Position numbers and translations under genes: made by a program. A stretch of DNA of 7,683 bases. It comes from Coxiellaceae bacterium (GTDB lineage Bacteria; Pseudomonadota; Gammaproteobacteria; GCA-013414725). This document shows positions 1 through 4,929 of this stretch, piece by piece (positions within the stretch are counted from its first letter, which is position 1; every line of letters starts with the position of its first letter). Location: NCBI GenBank assembly GCA_013414725.1, contig CP058706.1, positions 2,602,880 through 2,610,562 on the forward strand. Reading direction: 5' to 3'. A model generated the notes under the pieces. That model did no database searches, was not told where the DNA came from, and was given only the letters and a program-made list of their open reading frames with translations.

Positions 1-54
1 TATCGCGACGGACTCATCAATCTGGCGAAGTTTGCTGTAGAACGCCATAGTTAA
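1..54 (+). CDS. C-terminal end of an unidentified protein (partial)
   Basis: Reading from base 1, 17 sense codons (beginning YRDGLINLAKFAVE and ending RHS) run to TAA at 52-54. The amphipathic helix-like composition and lack of stops are compatible with the tail of a gene that starts outside the window. It is too short to assign a family, and a chance open frame of this length is quite possible. No terminator is visible after it. Confidence 0.3.
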   Translation, partial: YRDGLINLAKFAVERHS

Positions 55-91
55 ATTAATGTCGCATTCCTTGATTTATCGCTCAGATTCA

Positions 92-393
92 TCATGCAAT
101 TTCACTGAATAGTTCAATTATCTTGAAAGACGCTGAGGTATGAACCTCCACATAAAAATTGAGGTTGATAAAACAAGATGAATCTTCGTTTGCTTGGAAT
201 CCAAGCAGAGATAGGAATTGTCTAACTGACCCTTTTCATTTTCCAAGTCATACTGATTAAATTATCCTCACAGAATATTTCGAAAAATACTCCGCCAATT
301 AGTTTTTCTGATGCTTTTTCAGCTGCTGATTTCAACATGACTTCATGTTTTAATGAGCCATTATAAAAATTTCTAAATATGGAGATTTTTCAT
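92..393 (-). pseudogene. Decayed small gene, unknown function (about 100 aa when frames are joined)
   Basis: An ATG (complement of 391-393) has a good Shine-Dalgarno, GGGAG (complement of 401-405), seven bases upstream. The frame breaks at once, but adding one base to the A5 run (complement of 386-390) and one to the next T5 run gives MKKSPYLEIFYNGSLKHEVM. The central part, starting MLKSAAEKASEKLIGG and ending WKMKRVS, is uninterrupted at 222-338. Past the AAAAGGG run (complement of 230-236) two frames are open. One ends FKIIELFSEIA at TGA (complement of 92-94); the other ends IPQRLSR. The signal and composition look protein-like, but I recognise no family. It is either a real small gene carrying base-call errors or a relic. 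Confidence 0.4.
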
Positions 394-532
394 GATAAAT
401 CTCCCAAAATAAAAGATGAATAAAAGCGCTGTCTTGAACAGATTGTTTGAAAAGAAATTATTTTACGCATGAGCCTCGCCAGCTCAGCCTAAGATCATCC
501 CCTAAATTGGCGAAAAACACACCAGCCAGGTA

Positions 533-561
533 GTGCAATTTTCTATCATCACCACTATAAT
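533..561 (+). promoter_or_regulatory. Probable promoter of the tRNA-Pro gene
   Basis: A perfect TATAAT -10 box lies at 556-561, 14 bases before the mature tRNA. A poor -35 (GTGCAA, 533-538) sits at 17-base spacing. A strong -10 close to the tRNA 5' end is usual for tRNA promoters. The -35 assignment is weak. Confidence 0.45.
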
Positions 562-575
562 AACCCCTCTTATAA

Positions 576-652
576 CGGGGTGTGGCTCAGTTTGGTAGAG
601 CACTGCTTTCGGGAAGCAGGGGCCGGAGGTTCAAATCCTCTCACCCCGACCA
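576..652 (+). tRNA. tRNA-Pro (anticodon CGG)
   Basis: A full cloverleaf can be drawn. The 7-bp acceptor stem CGGGGTG (576-582) pairs with CACCCCG (642-648), followed by discriminator A649 and encoded CCA at 650-652. The anticodon stem CTGCT (603-607) pairs with AGCAG (615-619) around the loop TTCGGGA, so the anticodon at 610-612 is CGG, which reads CCG proline codons. G follows the anticodon, as in proline tRNAs that TrmD methylates at G37. The T arm carries GGTTCAAATCC. No mismatch suggests loss of function. No T-rich terminator is visible downstream. tRNA 3' ends often serve as integration sites, but no second copy of this end appears in the window. Confidence 0.97.
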
Positions 653-758
653 ATAGGCCCTGCATTTTACTCCAAATAAAATTTTGAAAGTTCAGAGTAA
701 AAGTCATAAAGCCATTAAAATAGCCAGATAAAATTGATTTGTAGCCTCGAACACAATT

Positions 759-1000
759 TCAAGATGGCTCTGACAAAGCCAACAATTCTTTACATTTCTG
801 TTTGGTTTCCATCAAAATGTTAAGATTTTTGTCTGCAAATTTTTTAAATTAATTCCGATAGATTCTAAATAATTTGATCTTGCCTGGTCTAAATAATGAA
901 AGTAATTAGCATTATTGACTATACCTTGATAATCTATTTCATAATTTCTTACTTCAGACGACCAAATTAGATATTCATCATTCATCTTAGGACTTGTCAT
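759..1000 (-). pseudogene. N-terminal remnant of a hot-dog fold acyl-CoA thioesterase (FadM/YbgC-like)
   Basis: From ATG (complement of 998-1000) the protein runs MTSPKMNDEYLIWSSEVRNY and then EIDYQGIVNNANYFHYLDQA. The D-x-x-G-(I/V)-V-N-N-A-N-Y-x-x-Y-x-x-x-A-R pattern is the signature of the 4-hydroxybenzoyl-CoA thioesterase family, with the aspartate in the active-site loop. Family members are about 130-150 residues; here the frame stops at TGA (complement of 812-814). Adding one base to the T5 run at 826-830 extends it as NLNILMETKQKCKELLALSE, plausible family sequence, to a stop at 759-761. The second half of the fold is then missing. The open frame also extends upstream through the GC-rich block to 1069, but those residues (MIGWLRRSILRGRPLL) look repeat-derived. 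A non-functional remnant is most likely. Confidence 0.6.
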
Positions 1001-1017
1001 ATTATTATAACTACTTG

Positions 1018-1079
1018 CCGCTAGAAGCGGACGTCCGCGCAAAATTGAACGTCGTAGCCACCCTATCACTTTAGGGGTG
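1018..1079. repeat. GC-rich block of nested palindromes upstream of the thioesterase remnant
   Basis: Three inverted repeats lie within 62 bases. CCGCT (1018-1022) pairs with AGCGG (1026-1030). GCGGACGTCCGC (1027-1038) is a perfect 12-base palindrome sharing the second arm. CACCCTA (1059-1065) pairs with TAGGGGTG (1072-1079) with one bulged G. The block is far more GC-rich than its surroundings. It could be a small dispersed repeat or the edge of a mobile element. I see no second copy in this window. Confidence 0.4.
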
Positions 1080-1331
1080 AGTAGATACTTCTATTTTTTA
1101 TCGATGTACAACAATTTCCATGATACACGAAATCTCTCATGTTTGGGAATGATCAGTACTTGCCAAATTTTTATGCAAAGCTGCTAAAACAATCACCTGT
1201 CAAATACAAGAATACAACCGCTACTTACACATATGTTCATTTTTAATACTGAATTGATCCTTATCTTAGCAAAAAACAATTGTCTTTATTTTTAAAACAT
1301 GACTCGTATTGAATTTTCCACCAATGAAAGA
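1080..1331. other. AT-rich intergenic stretch with no recognisable gene
   Basis: Together with the promoter region that follows, this leaves about 360 bases without a supported gene. A plus-strand ATG at 1105 opens a 26-codon frame and other short frames occur, but none has a convincing ribosome binding site or recognisable sequence. No RNA gene is apparent. It most likely holds upstream control sequence for the operon that starts at 1438. Confidence 0.4.
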
Positions 1332-1383
1332 TAGACTCAAAATAGATAATATATTTATAAATATCTAATTAAGGATATTTATA
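1332..1383 (+). promoter_or_regulatory. Possible promoter and operator-like repeats of the 1438-2052 operon
   Basis: TAGACT (1332-1337) and TATAAA (1356-1361), 18 bases apart, fit a sigma70 promoter moderately. The -10 lies inside a perfect 14-base palindrome, ATATTTATAAATAT (1351-1364). Its half ATATTTATA recurs as a direct copy at 1375-1383. This could be a repressor site, but such AT-rich palindromes also arise by chance. The mRNA leader would be about 70 bases. Confidence 0.3.
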
Positions 1384-1437
1384 GCATGATTTTATTAAGA
1401 AAGAATTCTGATCAAAATTAATATAGGAGATGCTTGC

Positions 1438-1749
1438 ATGAAAATTTATCCCGACTCCCAAATAGTCGATTATCTACAAAAACTGATCGAATTGTTAAAG
1501 AAAAATAATGAAACCACCTGGATCAGCTGCCTAGAAAGATTGCTAGAAAGCCATCGTTTAGAACCAAGCATCGAATCCATAGAATGCATCATCAATACCA
1601 TACGACAAGGAAAATTTTTTGATTTACTCTTATTCAAAGATGGCATACCACTTTTCAAAGAAAACTATGCGCTCGATAAATTGCGGAATGATTTATACAA
1701 GCAGTGTTTACATATTATCGAGACTACAGACAAAAAAAGTATCAATTAA
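1438..1749 (+). CDS. DUF6966-like small protein
   Basis: This is an intact 103-residue soluble protein with no signal peptide or membrane segment. The start is ATG 1438, eight bases after AGGAG (1425-1429), the best ribosome binding site in the window. The pattern is L-I-x-L-L-x(4)-E-T-x-W at residues 17-28, then L-L-E-S, S-I-x-x-I, then G-K-F-F-D-L-L-L-F (59-67), and a C-terminal L-R-x-x-L-Y helix (83-89). This resembles, from memory, the DUF6966 family of unknown function, whose members carry a similar E-T-x-W helix and a G-x-F-x-D-L-x-L core. It is followed after 27 bases by an ankyrin gene, so the two are probably co-transcribed. Small proteins of this kind occur among immunity genes of polymorphic toxin loci. 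That role is inference; no toxin sits directly upstream. Confidence 0.7.
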   Translation: MKIYPDSQIVDYLQKLIELLKKNNETTWISCLERLLESHRLEPSIESIECIINTIRQGKFFDLLLFKDGIPLFKENYALDKLRNDLYKQCLHIIETTDKKSIN

Positions 1750-1776
1750 TTTAGAATTAAAGGAAAAAATATTGCC

Positions 1777-2052
1777 ATGGATTTAATCGACGCAGTAATT
1801 TTAAAAGATATAAATAGAGTCAAAACGTTATTACGCAACGGTGCCGACCCAAATTTGACTATTGAAGACGGCCTGACACCATTACATTTTGCAGCTGCTT
1901 ATAATGCTGTAAATATAGCCTCTGTTTTAATTGCAGCAGGGGCAAAAGTCAATGTAAAAAATGACTACGATGAAACTCCCTTAGATATTGCAAGATTGAG
2001 TGATTACACAGAATTAGTAAATCTCTTGATCAACTATGTGGGGTATCGTTAA
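1777..2052 (+). CDS. Small ankyrin-repeat protein
   Basis: This is an intact 91-residue protein made almost wholly of ankyrin repeats, a protein-binding fold of paired helices. Residues 1-30 form the capping repeat (ending LLRNGADPNLTIE). Residues 31-63 form a canonical repeat with DGLTPLHFAA, ASVLIAAGAKVN. Residues 64-91 form a C-terminal repeat with DETPLDIAR and LVNLLI. There is no signal peptide and no enzymatic domain. AAAGGA (1759-1764) lies 12 bases before ATG 1777, slightly long but acceptable. It follows the DUF6966-like gene by 27 bases on the same strand. Ankyrin proteins can be host-directed effectors in intracellular bacteria, or immunity or adaptor proteins in toxin loci. Its small size and lack of extra domains favour a binding or immunity role, but the sequence cannot decide. 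Confidence 0.85.
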   Translation: MDLIDAVILKDINRVKTLLRNGADPNLTIEDGLTPLHFAAAYNAVNIASVLIAAGAKVNVKNDYDETPLDIARLSDYTELVNLLINYVGYR

Positions 2053-2054
2053 CT

Positions 2055-2160
2055 AAAATTGGTAAAGTCTCTTGGATATTTCTTTTAGCAACTACGGTAT
2101 TGGCTTTATAGCTAATGCTGACTACGATTTTAGTATTATGCATGTCCCACAGCAGTCATT
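2055..2160 (+). pseudogene. Signal-peptide fragment of a secreted protein, cut by a palindromic repeat
   Basis: Just past the ankyrin stop codon, AAA ATT GGT reads KIGKVSWIFLLATTVLA, a basic end plus hydrophobic core typical of a signal peptide. The frame then stops at TAG 2109-2111. One extra T in the run at 2105-2107 continues it as FIANADYDFSIMHVPQQ, with a good signal peptidase I site after ANA. At about 2157 the sequence turns into the GC-rich palindrome, whose translation (SLDPAFFATG) ends the frame at 2192-2194. No ATG precedes the fragment in frame, so the initiator is also lost. I infer a former secreted or outer-membrane protein gene, broken by repeat insertion or by a deletion next to it. 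Confidence 0.45.
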
Positions 2161-2198
2161 CTCTCTGGATCCCGCGTTCTTCGCCACGGGATGACGGA
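2157..2198. repeat. Palindromic repeat copy 1 (left boundary of the GIY-YIG gene, degenerate)
   Basis: This 42-base stretch matches 2531-2572 in direct orientation at 39 of 42 positions. The core ATCCCGCGT..CCACGGGAT is a hairpin with two mismatches, where the other copies have a perfect 9-bp stem. It lies at the broken end of the signal-peptide fragment. Confidence 0.8.
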
Positions 2199-2236
2199 GT
2201 GAAGGTGTAATTGTACTATTCAAAAGAGTCCGTCAT
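2191..2236 (+). promoter_or_regulatory. Inverted repeat over the GIY-YIG start codon
   Basis: ATGACGGA (2191-2198) at the edge of the palindrome is the exact reverse complement of TCCGTCAT (2229-2236), which contains the first two bases of the start codon. In RNA this 8-bp stem with a 30-base loop would block the start codon and hold the SD-like AAGAG (2224-2228) in the loop. It can also be read as half of an inverted palindrome copy, like the pair at 2539-2644. Confidence 0.4.
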
Positions 2237-2528
2237 GGAAAAATCCTTTTATGTTTACATACTGACTAACAAGCGCAATGGAACGTTGTATATTGGTGTC
2301 ACTTCAGATTTATTGAAACGGATTGGGCAACATAAATCAGGTGTAATTCCTGGTTTTACGCAGAAATACAATACCAAAATGCTGGTTTATTACGAACAGC
2401 ACAATCATGCAGAAAGTGCAATTCATCGAGAAAAGCGACTGAAGGAATGGAAACGTACATGGAAACTAGCATTGATCGAACGACAAAATCCAAGTTGGCG
2501 AGATTTATATAGTGATATTGTGGGATGA
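2235..2528 (+). CDS. GIY-YIG nuclease family protein
   Basis: This is an intact 97-residue single-domain GIY-YIG protein, a fold that cuts DNA with one metal ion. Strand one has YVYIL (residues 6-10, the GIY position) and strand two TLYIG (17-21, the YIG position). R29 in DLLKRIGQHK matches the catalytic arginine and E66 in IHREKRLKEW the metal-binding glutamate; H33 and the GFTQKYN segment are also family-typical. The length fits stand-alone bacterial members (about 80-100 residues). ATG 2235 is chosen because the conserved domain begins at once and AAGAG (2224-2228) lies six bases upstream. An upstream TTG at 2211 would only add eight poorly conserved residues. The gene sits tightly between direct palindrome copies, two bases after its stop and 36 bases before its start. 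This suggests a link between nuclease and repeat. The true substrate is unknown. Confidence 0.92.
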   Translation: MEKSFYVYILTNKRNGTLYIGVTSDLLKRIGQHKSGVIPGFTQKYNTKMLVYYEQHNHAESAIHREKRLKEWKRTWKLALIERQNPSWRDLYSDIVG

Positions 2529-2530
2529 TG

Positions 2531-2572
2531 CATTCTTTCTGGATCCCGCGGTCTTCGCCGCGGGATGACGGA
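2531..2572. repeat. Palindromic repeat copy 2 (right boundary of the GIY-YIG gene)
   Basis: The perfect stem ATCCCGCGG / CCGCGGGAT is closed by a TCTTCG loop and flanked by CATTCTTTCTGG and GACGGA. It begins two bases after the nuclease stop codon and is a direct repeat of 2157-2198. It could also act as the 3' hairpin of the nuclease mRNA, although no U-run follows. Confidence 0.88.
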
Positions 2573-2644
2573 CCGTCAATGCTAGATTTCACTCATAATT
2601 GCATCGGTACTCCGTCATCCCGCGGCGAAGACCGCGGGATCCAG
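2539..2644. repeat. Perfect 34-bp inverted repeat pair (palindrome copies 2 and 3)
   Basis: Bases 2539-2572 are the exact reverse complement of 2611-2644, 38 bases apart. The spacer (2573-2610) is itself a diverged inverted copy of the tail of the downstream tandem unit: its reverse complement carries CTAGCATTGACGG, found again as CTAGCATTGACG near 2811-2821. So a tail-plus-palindrome junction is present in both orientations. This could form a large cruciform. Confidence 0.85.
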
Positions 2645-3182
2645 AAAAATAGTCATCGATAAGATTTTCTTTCTAAATCTCCCAGCCTTCGTCACATCAT
2701 AACCAAGTACCGATACAACTATGCCACTCAGAGTTGGCAAACTAAAACAGATCACCTACTATTAAGCAATCCTCAACGCTCCTTTTTCCCAAGCAATGAT
2801 AAGTAAAGTCTAGCATTGACGATCCGTCATCCGCGGCGAAGACCGCGGGATCCAGAAAAATAGTCATCGATAAGATTTTCTTTCTAAATCTCCCAGCCTT
2901 CGTCACACCATAACCAAGTACCGATACAACTATGCCACTCAGAGTTGGCAAACTAAAACAGATCATCTGCTATTAAGCAGTATTCAATGCTATCTTTTCC
3001 CAGGCAATCACGAGTGAAAAACTAGTGACGGTCCGTCATCCCGCGGCGAAGACCGCGGGATCCAGAAAAATAGTCATCGATAAGATTTTCTTTCTAAATC
3101 TCCCAGCCTTCGTCACATCATAACCAAGTACCGATACAACTATGCCACTCAGAGTTGGCAAACTAAAACAGATCATCTGCCA
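2611..3182. repeat. Tandem array of ~210-bp units, each headed by the palindrome
   Basis: Three units in the same direction start at 2611, 2823 and 3032, so the periods are 212 and 209 bases. The third is truncated after about 150 bases. Each opens with TCCGTCATCCCGCGG, followed by GAAGACCGCGGGATCCAG; copy 2 lacks one C. The first ~150 bases are nearly identical between units, with very few changes such as CACATCAT / CACACCAT. The last ~60 bases have diverged. Within the unit are smaller hairpins such as AGATTT..AAATCT and GCCACTCAGAGTTGGC. Open frames crossing the array on the minus strand look like repeat translation rather than genes. Near identity over 150 bases implies recent amplification or gene conversion. 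Confidence 0.92.
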
Positions 3183-3359
3183 TATGTTAAGTGGAATTTA
3201 ATACCCTTTTATCCCCTGACAATAGAATTTAAATACTCACAAAGATATGCGCAATAAAACCTAATTCTATCGAGTAGATACAACCTACTAACTTGCAATT
3301 CAGGTTTTTAAGCCTAAATTAGCAATCCCTAAATCACAATCTTAACGCCTAAGAACAGT

Positions 3360-3388
3360 TTGACTAGAAACCACTTAGACAATATAAG
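3360..3388 (+). promoter_or_regulatory. Sigma70 promoter of the YhhQ-like gene
   Basis: TTGACT (3360-3365) and TATAAG (3383-3388) are separated by exactly 17 bases, close to consensus. Transcription would start around 3395, about ten bases before ATG 3405, giving a nearly leaderless mRNA. Bases 3183-3359 upstream are AT-rich and hold nothing else I recognise. Confidence 0.65.
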
Positions 3389-3404
3389 GCCACCGGACCC
3401 AATC

Positions 3405-3965
3405 ATGAAATACCGATGTATCATTTTTTTATCAATGATCTATGTGCTATTTAATATCTCTTACAGCCTAATTGGTCAAAAATTAATTAATGTGCCTAAT
3501 CCAGTTGGCCCAGTACAAGCTGGGTTCTTGGTAGGAGTCCTATGGTTATCACTGTGTGACATTATCGCTGAAGTCTACGGCATGAAAATTTCAATCACGC
3601 TATTTTGGTCGTCTTCAATAGCTTGCACCCTCCTTGCATTTTATTTCCATTTCATATTAAATTTACCATCACCCAGTTCATGGCATTACCAAGCCAGCTA
3701 TGACTTAATATTTGGAGACTTGCCTTTTGACATTTGTGCCGGGGCCCTATTTACGGTCATTGCTTGGTATATAAATATATATTTTTTGACGAAATGGAAA
3801 ATTCTGGTTCGGGGAAGATATTACTGGTTAAGAAGCGTGACCTCTTCTGCTATAGGCATTGCAATCTACACCTTTATGAAATGCACCGCTTCCTATTTCC
3901 TCGGATTATCCACCTATGCCTATCAACTCAGCGGGCTAGTTGATATTTGCGTGAAGTTTTTTTAA
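3405..3965 (+). CDS. yhhQ: YhhQ/VUT family transporter (queuosine precursor), main part before a frameshift
   Basis: An integral membrane protein of 186 residues in this frame. It resembles the VUT/DUF165 family, whose YhhQ member imports queuosine precursors such as preQ0/preQ1 for tRNA modification. Hydrophobic helices lie at about residues 5-25, 35-55, 62-84, 105-128 and 142-165, with a sixth begun at the end. The family landmark D-x-x-x-E-V-Y-G is present as DIIAEVYGM after helix two. GRYYWLRSVTSSAIG matches the conserved W-x-R-x-x-x-S segment, although the usual D-(T/S) of the next helix is replaced by YT. ATG 3405 is chosen because helix one begins immediately. The frame does extend up to a TTG at 3360, but that triplet is part of the -35 box. 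TAA 3963-3965 directly after a T7 run ends the frame inside helix six. Confidence 0.72.
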   Translation: MKYRCIIFLSMIYVLFNISYSLIGQKLINVPNPVGPVQAGFLVGVLWLSLCDIIAEVYGMKISITLFWSSSIACTLLAFYFHFILNLPSPSSWHYQASYDLIFGDLPFDICAGALFTVIAWYINIYFLTKWKILVRGRYYWLRSVTSSAIGIAIYTFMKCTASYFLGLSTYAYQLSGLVDICVKFF

Positions 3966-4126
3966 TCAGATTAGCTTTAGTCACCTTATTAGCATTTCCA
4001 AGCGTCTTTATCGTTAAATTATTAAAAATAATAGAAAACACAAATGATGATGACGTACCCCACTTTAATCCATTTAAAATGTCAGAAAACGATAAATCAT
4101 CAAAAAATCCTCAAACATTGATATAG
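3962..4126 (+). pseudogene. C-terminal tail of the YhhQ-like transporter, -1 frame
   Basis: Adding one T to the run at 3957-3963 changes the TAA stop to TTA and opens 54 more codons. They begin LIRLALVTLLAFPSVFIVKL, completing the last membrane helix with the expected basic end, and then a polar tail to TAG 4124-4126. The joined protein would have about 240 residues, in the normal range for YhhQ. This tail has no start codon or ribosome binding site of its own. Base-call error, true mutation, or slippage on the T run are all possible. Confidence 0.7.
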
Positions 4127-4167
4127 CCTAGATCTACTAAAAAGATTACCGAATAGCAGTTACTGTA

Positions 4168-4197
4168 TTGACTTCATCTTATTTTTGCCATTAGATA
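4168..4197 (+). promoter_or_regulatory. Weak candidate promoter of vgrG
   Basis: TTGACT at 4168-4173 is a good -35 box, but the -10 region (TTAGATAT around 4191-4198) matches poorly. No other gene lies between it and vgrG. Confidence 0.25.
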
Positions 4198-4210
4198 TTC
4201 CCTGGCTTGG

Positions 4211-4237
4211 TTCTGATTGAGTTTTTCTTGATCAGAA
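4211..4237 (+). promoter_or_regulatory. Leader hairpin just before the vgrG ribosome binding site
   Basis: TTCTGAT (4211-4217) and ATCAGAA (4231-4237) are perfect 7-base inverted arms around a 13-base loop containing GTTTTTC. The second arm ends two bases before the Shine-Dalgarno GGAG (4239-4242). It could be an operator or could modulate ribosome access. Confidence 0.4.
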
Positions 4238-4248
4238 TGGAGTCTTTC

Positions 4249-4929
4249 ATGGAAGCGCAGTTCACCCTTCAATTGGCTAATCAATCTTTTGATGTCTTAC
4301 AAATTCTGCATGCGCAAGAAGGCATTGCCCAACCGTTTGAATGGTCGTTGCAATTCCAATCTACCGACCGGTTAACGTTAGAATCGTGGTTGGGTGAACC
4401 TGCGACCTTAGTCCTCACTGGCGCTTGGGGCAAACAACGCCGCATCGCTGGTTATTTAACCCAAGCCCAGTCCCTTGGCATCACTCCAGACCAAGCGAAT
4501 GTTATTTACCAAGCCACCTTGGCTTCTCCTTGCGCACTCCTGTCTTTGCAACACACCAACCGCGTTTTCGTCAACCAATCTGTCATCGACGTCATCCGCC
4601 AAGTCTTGACTGAAGCCAATTGGGTCGAGAAAGTCCATTTTCAATTTCGTTTGCGCCAAGACTTTCCCCCTTGCCCTCAAATCACCCAAGTCAATGAATC
4701 CGATGCCGCTTTGGTGCAACGCTTACTGGCTTATTGGGGGCTTTGTGATGGTTTTATGCCTGGGCCTGCCGGGCCACAATGGACCATCGCCGATGACATC
4801 AGCCAGCTGATGAATGCTAATGGGCTTACTTTGCCAGTAGCACCGCTAGGTGATTCAGCCACACCGCCCCCGAACGGGCTTTTCAAGTCAATGCCCAATG
4901 GAACACCTTGCCTGCCCAAGCCCACTTAG
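4249..4929 (+). CDS. vgrG: VgrG (TssI) type VI secretion spike, N-terminal fragment
   Basis: VgrG trimers form the tip of the type VI secretion system and carry effectors into target cells. This fragment is the gp27-like base: MEAQFTLQLANQSFDVLQIL opens the first barrel. AQEGIAQPFEWSLQFQSTD is the typical V-x-x-x-E-x-(I/L)-x-x-P-(Y/F)-x-(F/W) segment. LGEPATLVL, the IAGYLTQAQSLG strand and the L-L-S-L-Q-x-x-x-R-(I/V)-F segment (QHTNRVFVNQSVIDVI) all follow VgrG order. ATG 4249 is preferred because GGAG (4239-4242) lies six bases upstream and the family N-terminus fits. Earlier ATG 4237 overlaps that site, and TTG 4207 precedes the leader hairpin. True VgrG sequence leaves this frame at the C5 run 4867-4871, so the last ~20 codons are out-of-frame. 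GC content and codon use are clearly higher than in neighbouring genes, a sign of transfer. Confidence 0.9.
   Translation: MEAQFTLQLANQSFDVLQILHAQEGIAQPFEWSLQFQSTDRLTLESWLGEPATLVLTGAWGKQRRIAGYLTQAQSLGITPDQANVIYQATLASPCALLSLQHTNRVFVNQSVIDVIRQVLTEANWVEKVHFQFRLRQDFPPCPQITQVNESDAALVQRLLAYWGLCDGFMPGPAGPQWTIADDISQLMNANGLTLPVAPLGDSATPPPNGLFKSMPNGTPCLPKPT

Noticed and set aside
191..207. Perfect 7-bp hairpin TGCTTGG-AAT-CCAAGCA as a terminator
   Set aside because: No T-run follows on either strand, and it lies inside the open frame of the decayed minus-strand gene.
630..652. tRNA-Pro 3' end as an attachment site for an integrated island
   Set aside because: No direct copy of the tRNA 3' end is present elsewhere in the window and no integrase gene is visible.
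1105..1250. Possible small plus-strand gene from ATG 1105
   Set aside because: Two short open stretches are interrupted by stops, without a ribosome binding site or recognisable sequence. Composition is not distinct from AT-rich intergenic DNA.
2356..2592. Minus-strand open frame opposite the GIY-YIG gene
   Set aside because: Antisense to an intact gene with clear catalytic motifs, and its start lies in the inverted repeat spacer.
2742..2966. Minus-strand open frame of 74 codons in the tandem array
   Set aside because: It is mostly repeat translation and runs through a palindrome copy that lacks one C; with the normal CCC the frame would change. It has no start signal and no family similarity.
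2611..3182. CRISPR array
   Set aside because: The units are ~210 bases and similar along most of their length. There are no short repeats with unique spacers of constant size and no cas genes.
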